From: Lycorma delicatula
Lineage: Eukaryota > Arthropoda > Insecta > Hemiptera > Fulgoridae
Length of the DNA: 64,000 bases
Assembly (NCBI RefSeq): GCF_047948215.1
Contig: NC_134456.1
Span: 77,800,515-77,864,514, forward strand
Direction: 5' to 3'
Shown: positions 33,101 through 44,235 of the stretch, piece after piece
How positions within the stretch are numbered: position 1 is the stretch's first letter
How the letters are laid out: every line of letters begins with the position of its first letter
Notes under the pieces: generated by a model
Told to the model about the DNA's origin: nothing
Database searches by the model: none
What the model saw: the letters and a program-made list of their open reading frames with translations, nothing else
Program-made: the position numbers and the translations under genes

Positions 33101-34185
33101 TACATATATAAAGTTTAGCTCTATATATATATATAGACCTAAACTTTTATATATCTTTCGTAGCTACTGATGGTTGATGAAAATGTTTGTTGGATAGTCA
33201 CTGTTGATTTCTCTTATATTTTTCCATAAGAGAGATTTATTCTTGTGCTTACCCCTGGTAAAAGCCATGGCGATATTTCTCTTGTAGAAGTTGCTAATGT
33301 GTTTGGTAAAGCAATTTTAAATTTCCTTGTTAATTCATGATATCGTAATAATAATTATTATTATTTATATGTAAGTTTCGTAAAAGTAATTTTTACGAAT
33401 GTAAAAATTATGTTTAATTGTTTATTGTTATAAACAATAACAATAATTGTTTTATTGTTATAATTGTTTAATTATGTTTATTGTTTATGTTTTTTTTTTA
33501 ATATTGCAAAAAAATAAATACGCAATACGTTAATATATATATTTTTTTAAATATTTTTTAAAACGTTTACAGTAATTTAGAGCATTATAATCTTCGCACT
33601 TCATTTTTCATTGCGTTTATACTAAATTATTATATAAGCGTAGTTACTGCAATTTCTATTTTAACTTTGAATGACAAGCACATTCTATTATTACAAAGCT
33701 TTACAACACCTATTTTGTTTTCATTGTATGTTAAGATGTCTCAGAAGTTTAATAAACTTTTACTTGTATCTTGTAGTGTTGTACCAAATCATTAAATTCA
33801 TTTCTCTATAATTTCTGACCCTTAATTGACAAAACTTCGATTAAAGTTTTAATGGGCTGGCCAAGTTTAGTAAAAGCTTACCTCTACCTAAGTACTATCA
33901 AGAAATTAAGATGTTAATTCTCATTATGTTGACGTATACTTTAATTGCGTGACGATGGATTTCATTTTGATTTTTAAATAATACACAGAAAATGTATAAT
34001 AATTAAATTCCATATTAAAAAAAAAAAAAAAATTTATTTTCAACATCGATTAATTTATTGTTTAAAGTAATTTATCTGTTGTTACGTTTGTCAACGATTT
34101 TAATATAAATTACGTAATCAACAAAAATAATATAAAATAATAAAATAAAAAACGAAATGATAAAAACAATATTTATAATATAAAT
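33101..34185. other. AT-rich gap, simple inverted repeats
   Basis: Around 33390-33490 repeated words (TTGTTTATTGTTATAA and complements) form several small stems. No gene recognised. Confidence 0.45.
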
Positions 34186-34960
34186 ATTTTCCGTTTTTCT
34201 TCAGCAAGAATTTAATGTTTTATTCTTCATTATATGCGTCATTGACCAATATTTTTTTCCAAGCTATCGCAACTCTTTTCTCTACTTCCTTTTATTTCTA
34301 TCCTCAAATTATATTAGTTACCACAAACATATAAATAGGGTTTTCTAAATAATTCAGTAATTTTCCAGCTAATTTTACTTCTTTCTTTATTCCATTTGTA
34401 ATTATTACTCTTTTCATCTCATTTAATTTTAACCATCTAGGATCCTTTCTTTCTAATTCGTTTATCATTTTTCCTAATCTCAAAGCATTCATACAATAAA
34501 AAGAAGGTGTAATTTTTTTAAATTAGCTCATATTCTATAACTTTCCGTACTAATTTCCTAAAAACGTATTGAAAAGTGGAGAGGTGACAGTGATCACGTT
34601 CTGTAACTTCTGAGCAATTTTTAGAAAACAACCCGTTTTTCTCTATAACTATTCTTGATTTAAAAAAAAAGATTACAACACAAAAACATAGCTTTATTAC
34701 TTGAATAAATATTTTTTTATAATTATAATATACTTTCTATATAAACCTTAATCCGATAATGCATCGTAAAGAAATTATGCCGCATTGAATAAAAGGTTTT
34801 TTGTCATCAACCATATACGTAACTTTCTGATATTCAACTGCTTTTTCAGTAACTGCTAATTACATGTATATGATCAATTGCGAATAAACCCGAATGAAAT
34901 CTTGCGTGTTCAACCAGCTGATTACTTTCTATAATCTTCTACTAACTGTTGATTATAATA
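34186..34960 (-). pseudogene. RTE-like RT (family N), copy 2, inverted relative to copy 1
   Basis: The minus strand carries ARFHSGLFAIDHIHVIS-type sequence with a degraded AV-EYQK segment (34790-34930), matching the FSTIDHIH..QLIEKAVKFQK motif of copy 1. Then, after a gap where the FADD region should be, come VIITNGIKKEVKLAGKLLNY (34304-34492), a decayed YLGQ motif (IYMFVVTNII), and RKRKEVEKRVAIAWKKI-like sequence. The shared wording (ITTNGVNKEVKLFGKLL in copy 1) shows these are copies of one family. The catalytic box is missing, so this copy has lost the palm. Confidence 0.7.
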
Positions 34961-36215
34961 TTTAGTTATATATAATTTGCAATGTTATTTATATCATCTT
35001 TCTTAAATATCAGTATTTAATCTGCTACTGCCTACGAAGTAAGTATTTTCCTGGAGTTCGTAATCTTATTAATCAAGGTTTTCTATAGAGCTCGAATTAT
35101 TGCGATGATAACTTCCTTATTAGTAATTTCATGACTAGTCAACATTTTTCGTATTTACGTGATCATTCCCTTTTCAATATAAAGGTATGTTATTTTTATT
35201 GAAATATCTGGATGTTTATTTTAAATTGTTCTTCCTGATTAGGGTGGGTAGAATTTTTATAATATTTTTATTTTGAAACGCTATACTGCAGAAAATTTGC
35301 CTCTAGGGCACCTAAGTAAAACGCAGATGAAATTTTAAAAAATACCACATCTATCAGTAGCGCATTGTGCTTAAATATTTGTAATTTATTGAAAAATACA
35401 AGATTATCTTGGATTTTAAAAACTTATACAAATACAAGAAAAAAAAATTGCCATATTGAAAAAGCTTTAAAAGTAATGAAAAAAAAAACACCGTTGGAGT
35501 AAGATAACTATAAAAATTACTTTATTCTGGGTAACGCAAAGCATTACAAATCTGTAATTTAACGTATTTTTTACGACCGTACGCTACGACGCGAAGTGCA
35601 ACGGTGTATATTGTAGTCCTTCACCACTTCCAGGGTTCCGGTTGTCGATCTGCACGTGTACTATACCTCCCCACTACATCATTGCTATGGAATTTACCCA
35701 CAATGCAATGCAAAGCGCGCGCGCCTCCCGCCATTTGTAAGCTCCGTTACACAACAGTATCTGTCAGTGTTGGTCCATGCAATGACCGTGACGGTGTATT
35801 TCAGTAGTGCTTGCTTCAATAATGTTAGTTTATAACTGATAAGTAGTGGTTTATAACATAAACACAGTAGTGTATATAACAGTTAAGTAGTGTTTGTTTA
35901 TAACTTATTTTATTACTATGTCCTAATAGCTGAGTCTAAGAAAATTACTTACAGTGAGTTTAATTATACTTTATTCGATCATCCAAAGAGTTATCTACTA
36001 GTAAACTTTCGACATATGAAAACGTTATCAAGTGTTTTTTCAATGAACATTACAATTTGGAATTGAAAGCAAACACAGGTCAGTAAGTTTTTCTGAAGTT
36101 TCGAAACTTGTGGCACCACAGTTAAAGCCGTGTTTGATAAAGCTTCAGTACTTACGCTTTACAGAATTGTTCGGTTAATGAATACGTACCATAACAGTTA
36201 CCGCAATCTTATAAG
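34961..36215. other. Gap ending in a GC-richer CpG-bearing patch
   Basis: AT-rich to about 35550. Then 35570-35830 is clearly GC-richer (ACGACCGTACGCTACGACGC; AAAGCGCGCGCGCCTCCCGC), followed by repetitive AGTAGTGTTTATAAC words (35830-35930). The patch may be the 5' region of the element whose pseudogene starts at 36220, because it is the nearest upstream sequence of unlike composition; I could not show termini. Confidence 0.4.
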
Positions 36216-36219
36216 CGGG

Positions 36220-38215
36220 ATAAGTTCAAAAAGAGAGTTGAGGAATTCAAGCAGAAATCTTTCTTACTATTTGATATATCTGCTTGTAAGTGCAAAATAA
36301 TTTTAGACTGCAATTGCCAAAAGTCACTGAAGTTTGTGAGTGAAGTGTGTCTAATACCTGTACGTGTGAAAAAGTAAAAAAAAAAAATACCAATCATTGA
36401 ACTAAAATTCATGTACTTGCATAAAAAAAACATGGCATAGGAAAAATTGCAAGTGTGGACGTAAAGGAAGCAAATAAAAAACACTCAAAGACTTGAAAGA
36501 AAGATAATCGAACATAAAGAACTCATTCCACAATTGACGCGATAGCACAAGCATCTTGTTCAAAATAAACAGATTCAGAAACTTGTCTGCCAAAAGTGGT
36601 AGTAAGTAATTCGTCTGAAGACACTGAAAATGACAGCGATGAAGATGTTAAATTACCAAAGTCCAAAATTAAGTCACCATGGCCGATGCACGTTAAATTG
36701 AAAAATACTGCGCTGACTAGGATCGCTTTGGATTGACCAAGAGCAATGGCAGCTATGGCTTAGAGTCTGTTGCAGGATTTTGGCAATGTAACTTAAACTT
36801 ATTGTAACTTAAGACAACACGCTACGTTGTTGACAAAAATAAACTTAGACGGGATAAAGTGTTAACCGTTCAGTACTTCAAATGAAAAACGAGGAAAAGC
36901 ATAACCCACTACAAGGACTGTATTTTGATAGAAGGAAGGATAACACTCGCGTTATTGAAAAAGTTAACTCAAAACAGTTTAAAAAAACAATAAAAGAGGA
37001 GCGTTACACGATTTTAAAAGAATCACGTTCTGTATACATAGGCCATGTTTCACCCTCTTCTGGTTCTGCTGAAGTCATTGCTAACAGCATTATCTCTTAT
37101 TTAAATGAAATGAATTTTCACTTCGGGAAGTGGATTAGTTAGATGTGATGGCATCGTTACTAATACGGGTTGGAAAACAGGTCTCATTTATAAAATTGAA
37201 GAAGACATTAAAAGACCACTACAGTGGGGGATATGTCCTTACATTTTAATGAATAGCCATTCCGGCATTTGTTTCAAGCTTTAGGTGGTGAAACAGCGTG
37301 ACAAAAATCATTCAGTGGTCCGATTGGCACATAATTCAATAAATGTGAAAAACTCCCGGTGGTAAATTTTGACAGTATTGAGCGTAAGATTTCAGATACT
37401 GACCGAAAAATACTAAGGAGAGATCAACAGTACCTGCTGGATATTAGTTGTACTATAAAAGCAGGTAATGACCTTGAAGATTTATTTGCTCGTGAACCTG
37501 GCTCACTTTCCACTCAAGATGGTTACCAACAGCGAACAGAGTTCTCCGATTGTGTATAAGTATCGAAAACACAACAGATGAACACAAGTTCTTAGCTTCT
37601 TTCATCTTAAAATCATATATGCCTGTATGGTTTCAAATTAAAACAAATAAATATTTCACAAATTGACCAGAACATGTATATGAAGTTATAAAATCGTCAA
37701 GATTCCTTCCAGAAAACTTTCTAAGGGTCATTGTCCCAGTAATTGAGAGAAAATCATTTTTTGCCCATCCAGAAAACTTACTTTTGAGTATAGTAGTAGA
37801 CAAAAGGGATCATGTAAGAGAGTTGGGTTATAGAAGAGTTATAAAATCTAGAGACGTAGCTTCTAAAAGGAAGTCAATCAGGAGTTTCCATACACCCAAA
37901 ATCAATTTCCCAGCTAAGGACTACATCGAAATGATCCACTGGGGCACTACTACACTTTCACCACCACCTTTGCTGCGAAGAGTCACCGATCAAGGGATTT
38001 GGCCTAAGGTCAAATCAAGTGGAGCATCAGTTGAATGGAACTTTAACAAATTTCCATGTCATACCCAAGCAGTAGAACGATGCGTCAAGCTAGTCACGGT
38101 GATATCTCAAATGGTGTTTGAATTTAGTTCAGGAAATGGTTTTATAAGAGCGACAGTTCTTTCAAGATCAATGCCAAGTTTTTCAAGCAAATCTAAATTC
38201 AAACTACCTGAATAA
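36220..38215 (+). pseudogene. Long, lightly damaged ORF of an unplaced repetitive protein family
   Basis: Across three frames one protein of roughly 650 residues can be followed. N-terminal: a Cys-rich segment, LFDISACKCKIILDCNCQK (36270-36325), then KNTALTRIALD (36700-36735). Middle: FHFGKWIS; CDGIVTNTGWKTGLIYKIEE and DIKRPLQWGIC (37145-37235); LHFNE.PFRHLFQALGGET; SFSGPIGT; VVNFDSIERKISDTDRKILR; DDLFAREPGSLST. C-terminal: RWLPTANRVLRLCISIENTT, SYMPVWFQIKTNKYF, KSSRFLPENFLRVIVPVIER, FFAHPENLL, and an open 143-codon stretch with KINFPAKDYIEMIHW and NKFPCHTQAVERCVKLVTVI, ending KLPE and TAA. I recall this as a multi-copy 'uncharacterized protein' in arthropod and other invertebrate genomes; I cannot place it in a named transposase superfamily. 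There are only about half a dozen lesions, so it is fairly young. A mobile origin is inference. Confidence 0.65.
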
Positions 38216-38340
38216 GACAAGTGAAAAACTACATTGTTTAAAAAATTTGGTTTCTGTATTTATCAAGGTTCTTCTTCTTGTTTATTTTTTTACCATATTT
38301 GTCTTTAAATTCAGTAACCGACAGTGTTCCAGTAACTTAC

Positions 38341-38645
38341 CAGAGTTACCGGATCGAATAAGCACATATAGAAAAACGTAAAAGCGCGGATAATGAAAAT
38401 TATTACGCTCAACAAATAAAGAGACTAGTCGGGTACTGGTTTGGCAGGCCAGGGGATATAAAAACTGCCAGACATCAGCGGAAAGAGTCAGTAGTTCTGC
38501 AAGGCCATGTCCGGTGCAGTCGTAATAATAACTGGTAACAGAACAGTTTCGCAAGCCCGCAATGGAATGCTCGTGACGTACACTTCACTCATCGTTGCCA
38601 CATTCTCACTGATATCGCCGTCACTGCAACCGCGTCGATTACTAC
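38341..38645 (+). repeat. LTR fragment (family L, copy 4) with an internal inversion
   Basis: Plus-sense LTR from GAGTTACCGGATCG through the TATA region (GGGGATATAAAAACTGCC) to TTTCGCAAGCCCG (about 38562). The next 75-80 bases (ATGCTCGTGACGTACACTTC; GATATCGCCGTCACTGCAAC) match the LTR in the opposite sense (compare GTACGTCACGAATATTC and GTGGTAACGGCGATG at 43745-43805). Beyond 38645 the family match ends. Confidence 0.75.
38457..38492 (+). promoter_or_regulatory. LTR core promoter: TATA box and TCAGT initiator
   Basis: TATAAAAA at 38457 and TCAGT at 38488, with 33 bases from the first T of TATA to the A of the initiator. The same pair at the same spacing occurs at 62354 (TATAAAT) and 62385 (TCAT). 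Other copies have decayed versions. Confidence 0.6.
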
Positions 38646-39404
38646 TCGGGTTACTACTTCAGTGGAATTCATATTTATAATTTATCTGACTGATATTCCT
38701 ATTCTCTATTGTAATGAGTGTAGAATGAAAATCCACTATTTTTCAGACATCCAACAGTGATACCAGTTAAAATGGAATATGAAAATTTTTAAATATGAAA
38801 ATATGGTACCATTAAATATTTCTTTTTTTCAGTGCCAAAAACAACTATTTTCGGAAAAACAAATATATCTGTGTAATTCGATGTGTTGGTTATATTTTTT
38901 AAGAAATAATAAAAAGGAAATGTTTGTAATTTAGACGTAAAACTTTCATTTTTGTAATTTTTTTAAAATTTGTTTTTTGTAACTATTTTTAACATGATGA
39001 ATAAATTGTGGTTTAAAATGTTTTTAAATATTATAAAAATTTTATTCAGGTTGATAGAATGGTTATTACGTAGAATAGTTAAATATTAAAATATTATCTT
39101 CAGTCCGATACATTACAAGCTGATGAAATGATGGATCGGTCAAATAACGGAATCTATTGCCTAACCATTCTTCATTTCATACAATGGCAAACTAAAAATA
39201 ATAAAATCACAAAATACCCTTTTTCCTACTTTGTTTTTGCAATAGTTAATTTAACGAAAAAAAAATTATTTATAAAATTGTATGATATTAAATTGTTTAT
39301 TTAACAAAAAATGTCAGTTAGTACTACTGTTAAAACGATTCAAGAAAAATGCGAGATTATGCAATGAATCAATTCTATTCCCGATTATTTCTATGGCACA
39401 GCTA
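38646..39404. other. AT-rich gap, no gene seen
   Basis: No recognised motif or repeat. Confidence 0.45.
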
Positions 39405-40400
39405 TAGGTTTAGAAGGGAAAGTATTGTAATCGGCTCTATTTGAGCATATGTGGTTTTCATCGGATCTTTACGTTTTGACACCTAAGGAACCCAAAAAAC
39501 AAGATGAAAATTTTTGCGGATCTTCGTATGTTCGAGTGTGTTTGGGTTTTGGCCTCTAAATCACCTTACATATCCAGAACTACTCTTCCGATTTTAACTA
39601 AACCGGCTCAGATTATTTCTATATATGGGGCATTGATGCTATTACATTTTCAACTAAAAAGGTCAAGGGTGTGAGGCTGTATAGCAAGGTCACCCTCAGT
39701 ATCTCGAAATTTCGCCTAATTAATGACTTAATTTTCTTAGGCAATATGTTAACTATTAAAAAATATTGTAAAATCGCACTCAAACCCCAAAAATGTCAAA
39801 TATATGCTTTATGCCCTAAATATGTATGCTCTGAATAACTAATGATTAAGTGGATACAGTGTGTCATTAGTACTCCGTCTCACCACAAGGAGCGTTAGTG
39901 TGGCACTGACGTACAGCTGCTTTAGTCGTCTTTCATCTTTTTCTGTTTAGCGTCCGGCATCAGATGTGTTGAAACGTGGCATGTGAGTAATAGAAATAAC
40001 CGGCCTCCTTGGCGCGAGTGGTAACGTCTCGGCCTTTCATTCGGCGGTCCCGGGTTTGAATCCCAGTCAGACATGGCATTTTTACACACGCTACAAATAA
40101 TTCATGTCCTCTTTTGAACCAAGTACCTAACGGTGGACCCGGAGGTTAAAGAAAAAACCAAGAGTAGTAGAATTAAATAAATGAATAATATAATATTTAA
40201 AGTGTAAAAAAAGTGTTGTAAGTGGCCGCTAGACCGCCACACCCGCGCGAGTGAAATAACGTTTGCGCGCGCGCTTTACTTAGATTCATTAAATTAAATA
40301 AACAAAAAATTTTATTATAATTAAATAAAATGATAAATATTTTAAATTAAGTTATGTATGTAAGCCGTGCATCAGAAAAAAGCCGCGTAGCGGGAAAGGC
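39405..40400 (+). repeat. Family B repeat, copy 3 (carries SINE-2)
   Basis: The start block TTTAGAAGGGAAAGTATTGT matches copy 1 (TTTAGAAGGAAAAGCATTAT); the first 50 bases of the family are missing. Shared blocks: TGACACCTAAGGAACC, CAGAACTACTCTTCCGAT, TATATATGGGGCATTGATGC, CAGTATCTCGAAATTTCGCC. It ends GTAGCGGGAAAGGC. Confidence 0.65.
40000..40160 (+). repeat. tRNA-derived SINE-2, copy 2
   Basis: Head CCGGCCTCCTTGGCGCGAGT (A-box TTGGCGCGAGTGG at 40009-40021). B-box GGGTTTGAATCCC at 40052-40063. Body ACACACGCTACAAATAATTC, and the tail region GGACCCGGAGGTTAAAGAAA. This is longer than the copy at 14198. Confidence 0.8.
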
Positions 40401-41085
40401 CAACAACTGTGTTGTCAGCTTTTTAAGAAAAACGTTTTACTGCAATTAGTAGTACTAATCATGGTTTTACCTTGGTGTTCTAGTCTGTGCCAAGTTAAGT
40501 GGTACGATACTTTTTATCTTTTTATTCTGTTTAAATAGCAACAACTTCTTGTTTCCAATTTAGTAAAAACCAGTTATTTATTATTAGAGTATAACTTTAA
40601 ACAAAATAAAAAGCAGTATTTAGTAATTACAAAGAAATATTTAAGAAAAAACAATTCTTTATAATTACGAAAATGTTTACACTGATTAATTATGTTAGTG
40701 TTGTACATAAGTGCAAAGAAAAATTGTGTTTTTTTGTTTTATAATACCTCCAATAAATATTCAATAGAATATATCCAATTGCTTAAACAATCATTTATAA
40801 AATAAAATTATTTCCACTTAATATTTTATTAACTTCAATGACATACTAAACAAAACCTATAGAAAATATGATTTAGTTGCTTTGTATAGAAACATATTGC
40901 TTGTTTTCCTCATAAATATATTACAAAATTTAATTTTGTAAGGAAAACAGAACAAAATTATGTCGAAAATATTTTCAAAAACAAACTACGGAGGTGGTAA
41001 AATATGCAAATATTAGCACGCATCATGATTCAGTTACTGCCTATTGTTATATTTATACCTAAGTTGAAGCTTCCGCTTCCGTTCC
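40401..41085. other. AT-rich gap, no gene seen
   Basis: No recognised motif. Confidence 0.45.
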
Positions 41086-41335
41086 GATGTGCTTTTACAT
41101 TTAACTTTTTCAAACAGTACGCGTACAGTTAGAAATATATATACTTTATTTATCGTATACGGTATCAATACCGGTTATACTGAGGCAGAATTAAACAATA
41201 TACAAAAACTTTATAATAAATTAAGTGTGATAATAATTGTCGATTACAATTCTCCCGCCGACTACCACCACACTGCCGATAGAAATCTGTTTCAATTACT
41301 ACTGCGCGAAAACGGATCCAAACATTCGTAAAACC
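41086..41335 (+). pseudogene. Jockey-type endonuclease domain fragment
   Basis: An 80-codon open frame contains TEAELNNIQKLYNKLSVIII, VDYNSPADYHHTADRNLFQL and LLRENGSKHS. The pattern fits the end of the apurinic-like endonuclease of Jockey-clade LINEs, where a helix (..EL..IF..L) is followed by GGDYNAKH.. and then R...L....ENN....S. The catalytic-region Gly-Asp is Val-Asp here, and the HxxW segment is damaged. There is no upstream endonuclease core and no downstream RT, so this is a short orphan piece. The match is by pattern only and short. The alternative is an unrelated open frame, but base composition changes at both ends. Confidence 0.45.
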
Positions 41336-41883
41336 CTACCGAAGAATACTTTTATATTAATTTTTATTTGATAATATCGCAGATAATTAAAGAATTTACT
41401 GAATAAATCTTTATTCAGTTTGTATGTAAACTAATGTGAAAATATAGATAAGAATTATATAATGTCTGCTGGAAGTAGAATTTGTAATAAACTAGTGCAA
41501 CAATATTATTAATGATATTATAAGTACGAGAATATACTTGTATTTCTACCCGAATTTTACCGGTAGATAGTGCAGAGCAATTATTATTTTTTATAAATTA
41601 TTCTTTTAAAAACAGAACTGGCTTATTGGTAATCTCCATCATTATTAGAAAACTGCTCATTATTATCGTGAAGTAAGCGGTTTTAATTCAGTAAACTTAA
41701 AAGTTGCTATCAGAAGGAAATCTATTTTTTAATATCACATTAAAAAAATACATTTCTCTTAACATAGGACAAAAGATATTTAACACCTAATCATTAATTT
41801 TTTTTTTAAAAAACGTTATGAAGTAATTATAATATTCTGTATGATAGCAGGAATCATACATAAAAAAAAAAAATACACACATT

Positions 41884-41926
<43 letters not shown>

Positions 41927-42400
41927 TAATGATCTATATAATATTTATTAACTAATAACTTAATTTATTTTATTAAAAATTAATAACATTTTAAATTAAC
42001 CAGAAATGCTATAAACGTCCACCTTTAGGAAGGCAAAGTTGTGTGTGACACTTAGACACCTACGTAAATGTTTGGAATTACAAGCACATCTTACAAACTC
42101 TCTTATTTTTATGTTCTATCCTTTAGTTAGTTACCTTGTACGACCTAAATTATTGAATTTTCTGCACTTCAATGAAAGATTTCATTATGTAAACTGCAAT
42201 AATTTATTTTTGTATAATTTTTTTTGTGTGCTTAATGAATTAATTAGTTACCTTAACAATATATTCATGATATGTAAGTATAATTAAAAAAAAAGAACTA
42301 TAATAAAATTTATTATACTTTAATATGGAAAAAAATCCTATTTGAATTAACTGATAATATTCCAATTTTAATTAAGTATCATTTAATACAGATATTCTTA
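41336..42400. other. AT-rich gap with (TA)n
   Basis: (TA)n at 41893-41935. The 82-codon open frame at 42039-42287 is AT-rich and unsupported. Confidence 0.5.
41893..41935. repeat. (TA)n microsatellite
   Basis: Uninterrupted TA run of about 42 bases. Confidence 0.95.
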
Positions 42401-42404
42401 TGTA

Positions 42405-43314
42405 CTCACAAATTAAGGCGGAAACTCATCTCAATCTCAGTTAAGGTAGGAGCACGGTCGATGCCGCTCTTCAACAATGAAGCATATGTTGGTATGAAAA
42501 GATAAAAATCCAACGTACCTAGAGCACATGAACTAAGTGTCCGAGAAGAACAAAAAACGGCAGCCGCCATCGGTCGGATAATGATCAACATCGAAGATCT
42601 CTACACATCAAAAGAGAAAGAGTCATGTTACAGGTGGTGCTCTCAAAAGCATTGAATCAAGCACCATCCGGCCAGCTGCGCTTGAGAAGAGGTGAGCCCG
42701 TTTCTGTACGTCGATTCTGAACCGGGGACACAGAACTGTTTTCGCATGGGTATGCTGATGTTAGTGGCCATCTCGGGCGATGCCGTTGATGCAATTGTCG
42801 GCCTTGAACCTCCAGATCTACTCGTTTTGAAGAAGAAGTTGATCGTACTAGTAGTGGCCTAAGCCTGTACTAGTACGATCAACTCCTAAGTGATGTTAGG
42901 AGCATCGCTCTTTCACATTTGGCAGAAGAGATTGGATCAGTCAGTGAGAAATAGATGGAAATATAGACTGATTCCGGATCAATGGAGATGGGAGTATAGT
43001 AAGCACAGGGAACTGGGGTTTGAGTTTACCAAGTTTCTGACCGGTTGCGGTCGTTTCAAAACATACCTGTATGCTTGGGCTTTGAGACCTTCAGCTGAAT
43101 GAGAATTGCGGAAGAGAGGACACCGAAGATCATACTGTGCTCGGATACGATGTGGAAGCATGCCATGCCTGAGAAAATTTGGCATGCTGTACTTCCAATA
43201 ATGGCTCGGGTATCTGCTACCCGCGGAACGAGCGTGGCAAAATTGTTAGAAAAAAATTGTTTAGATAATTTTAATGTAAAATAAGGCTTCGGTCAACGTA
43301 TTACAAGAATGGAA
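42405..43314 (+). pseudogene. R1-clade LINE C-terminal third, degenerate
   Basis: The best-kept part is 42890-43100, reading HIWQKRLDQSVRNRWKYRLI, PDQWRW and FEFTKFLTGCGRFKTYLYAW. This is the region after the RT in R1-clade proteins (form W...W..S..GRWT..LI..V..W.......DFYLTQ.LSGHG.F..YL). It is followed in another frame by CGREDTEDHTVLGYDVEA, a decayed Cys-rich zinc-knuckle region. Upstream, 42640-42830 gives fragments such as the AYADVS..DAVDAIVGLEPP region, whose intact form (..AYRTVS.EA..VIAG..P) lies before it. A perfect 17-bp palindrome (42837-42884) sits between these parts. The sequence ends where LTR copy 5 starts. Confidence 0.7.
42837..42884. repeat. Perfect 17-bp inverted repeat in the R1 remnant
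   Basis: AGTTGATCGTACTAGTA (42837-42853), a 14-base spacer, and its exact reverse complement at 42868-42884. The arms are GC-moderate and not simple sequence. Confidence 0.9.
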
Positions 43315-44235
43315 TGTAATATATTGAACAGGGTCAGTATAACGGGCCAAGATAACGAACGGGTTATCTCCAATTAAGAGGAAAGAGAAAATAATGAAAA
43401 TAAGACTCTATAAGGAATTAAAGGGATACTTTTCTTTGAATAACGGGTCTATTTAACAATTTATTATTTGTATTATATAGATTCACACTTCCAAAAGCCT
43501 CCTATTCGATCAAAAGGATTATCGGCCCGGAATATACAGCGTATAGAAAAACGTAACCATGTGGATAATGAGAATTTTTAGTCTTCAACAATTAAAAGGA
43601 CGAGTCGGGTACTGGTTCTGCCGCCCGGGAGGTATTACTACTGCGGGGGATCAGCGAACAGAATCACTAGTTTTGTGAGGCAGTGTTCGGTGCAATCGCG
43701 ATAACAGAGTAGATTCGCAAGCCCGAATTCAACGCAGTTGTGGTAACGGCGATGTGAGGAGGCTTGTGCTAACAACGAGTGAAGAGAGTACGTCACGAAT
43801 ATTCTAGTGAACAATGGGTGAATGTGAAAAGTTGTTCGGTAAGTTATTAGTTAACGGTAGTGAAAGTGACAGTGTTATATTCATTCGTAAAGTGTAGGGT
43901 AGTTCTATTGTAAACAGTAAAAGTAAAAATATTTTCGGAAACTGAATTGTATCAACTTTACACTGTTCTAAAGTTATCTTGTTGTTATTGCAATATTAGT
44001 TTCTATCGGTCTTTGTAACGTTTTTAGTGAATAGGTGTGTTTTAATGAATTTATTGTTTGTTATTATTTTTATTTGTTGTTTGATTTTTCTTTTTATTTG
44101 AATTACTATTTTGTGTTGCATTTATTGTTATTATTATTTTTTTTATTTTATGTTTTAGACCAATAAATTTTATCTTTAAGAAATTTTTACGTTTTTTGTC
44201 TCTCAATATCCTTGTCGAACCGCGAACACGGTACA
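43315..44235 (+). repeat. LTR (family L, copy 5), near complete
   Basis: Begins TGTAATATATTGAACAGGGT and CAGTATAACGGGCC, and ends CTCTCAATATCCTTGTCGAA, CCGCGAACACGGTACA. TG..CA ends fit an LTR. The middle holds the LTR-typical blocks GGTACTGGTTCTGCC, GTGTAGGGTAGTTCTATTG and an AATAAA poly(A) signal at 44162-44167, about 70 bases before the 3' end. No flanking internal region with gag or pol is present, so this looks like a solo LTR. Flanking bases do not give a clear duplication. Confidence 0.75.

Noticed and set aside
32669..33118. 149-codon plus-strand open frame
   Set aside because: Antisense shadow of the LINE C-terminal frame on the minus strand.
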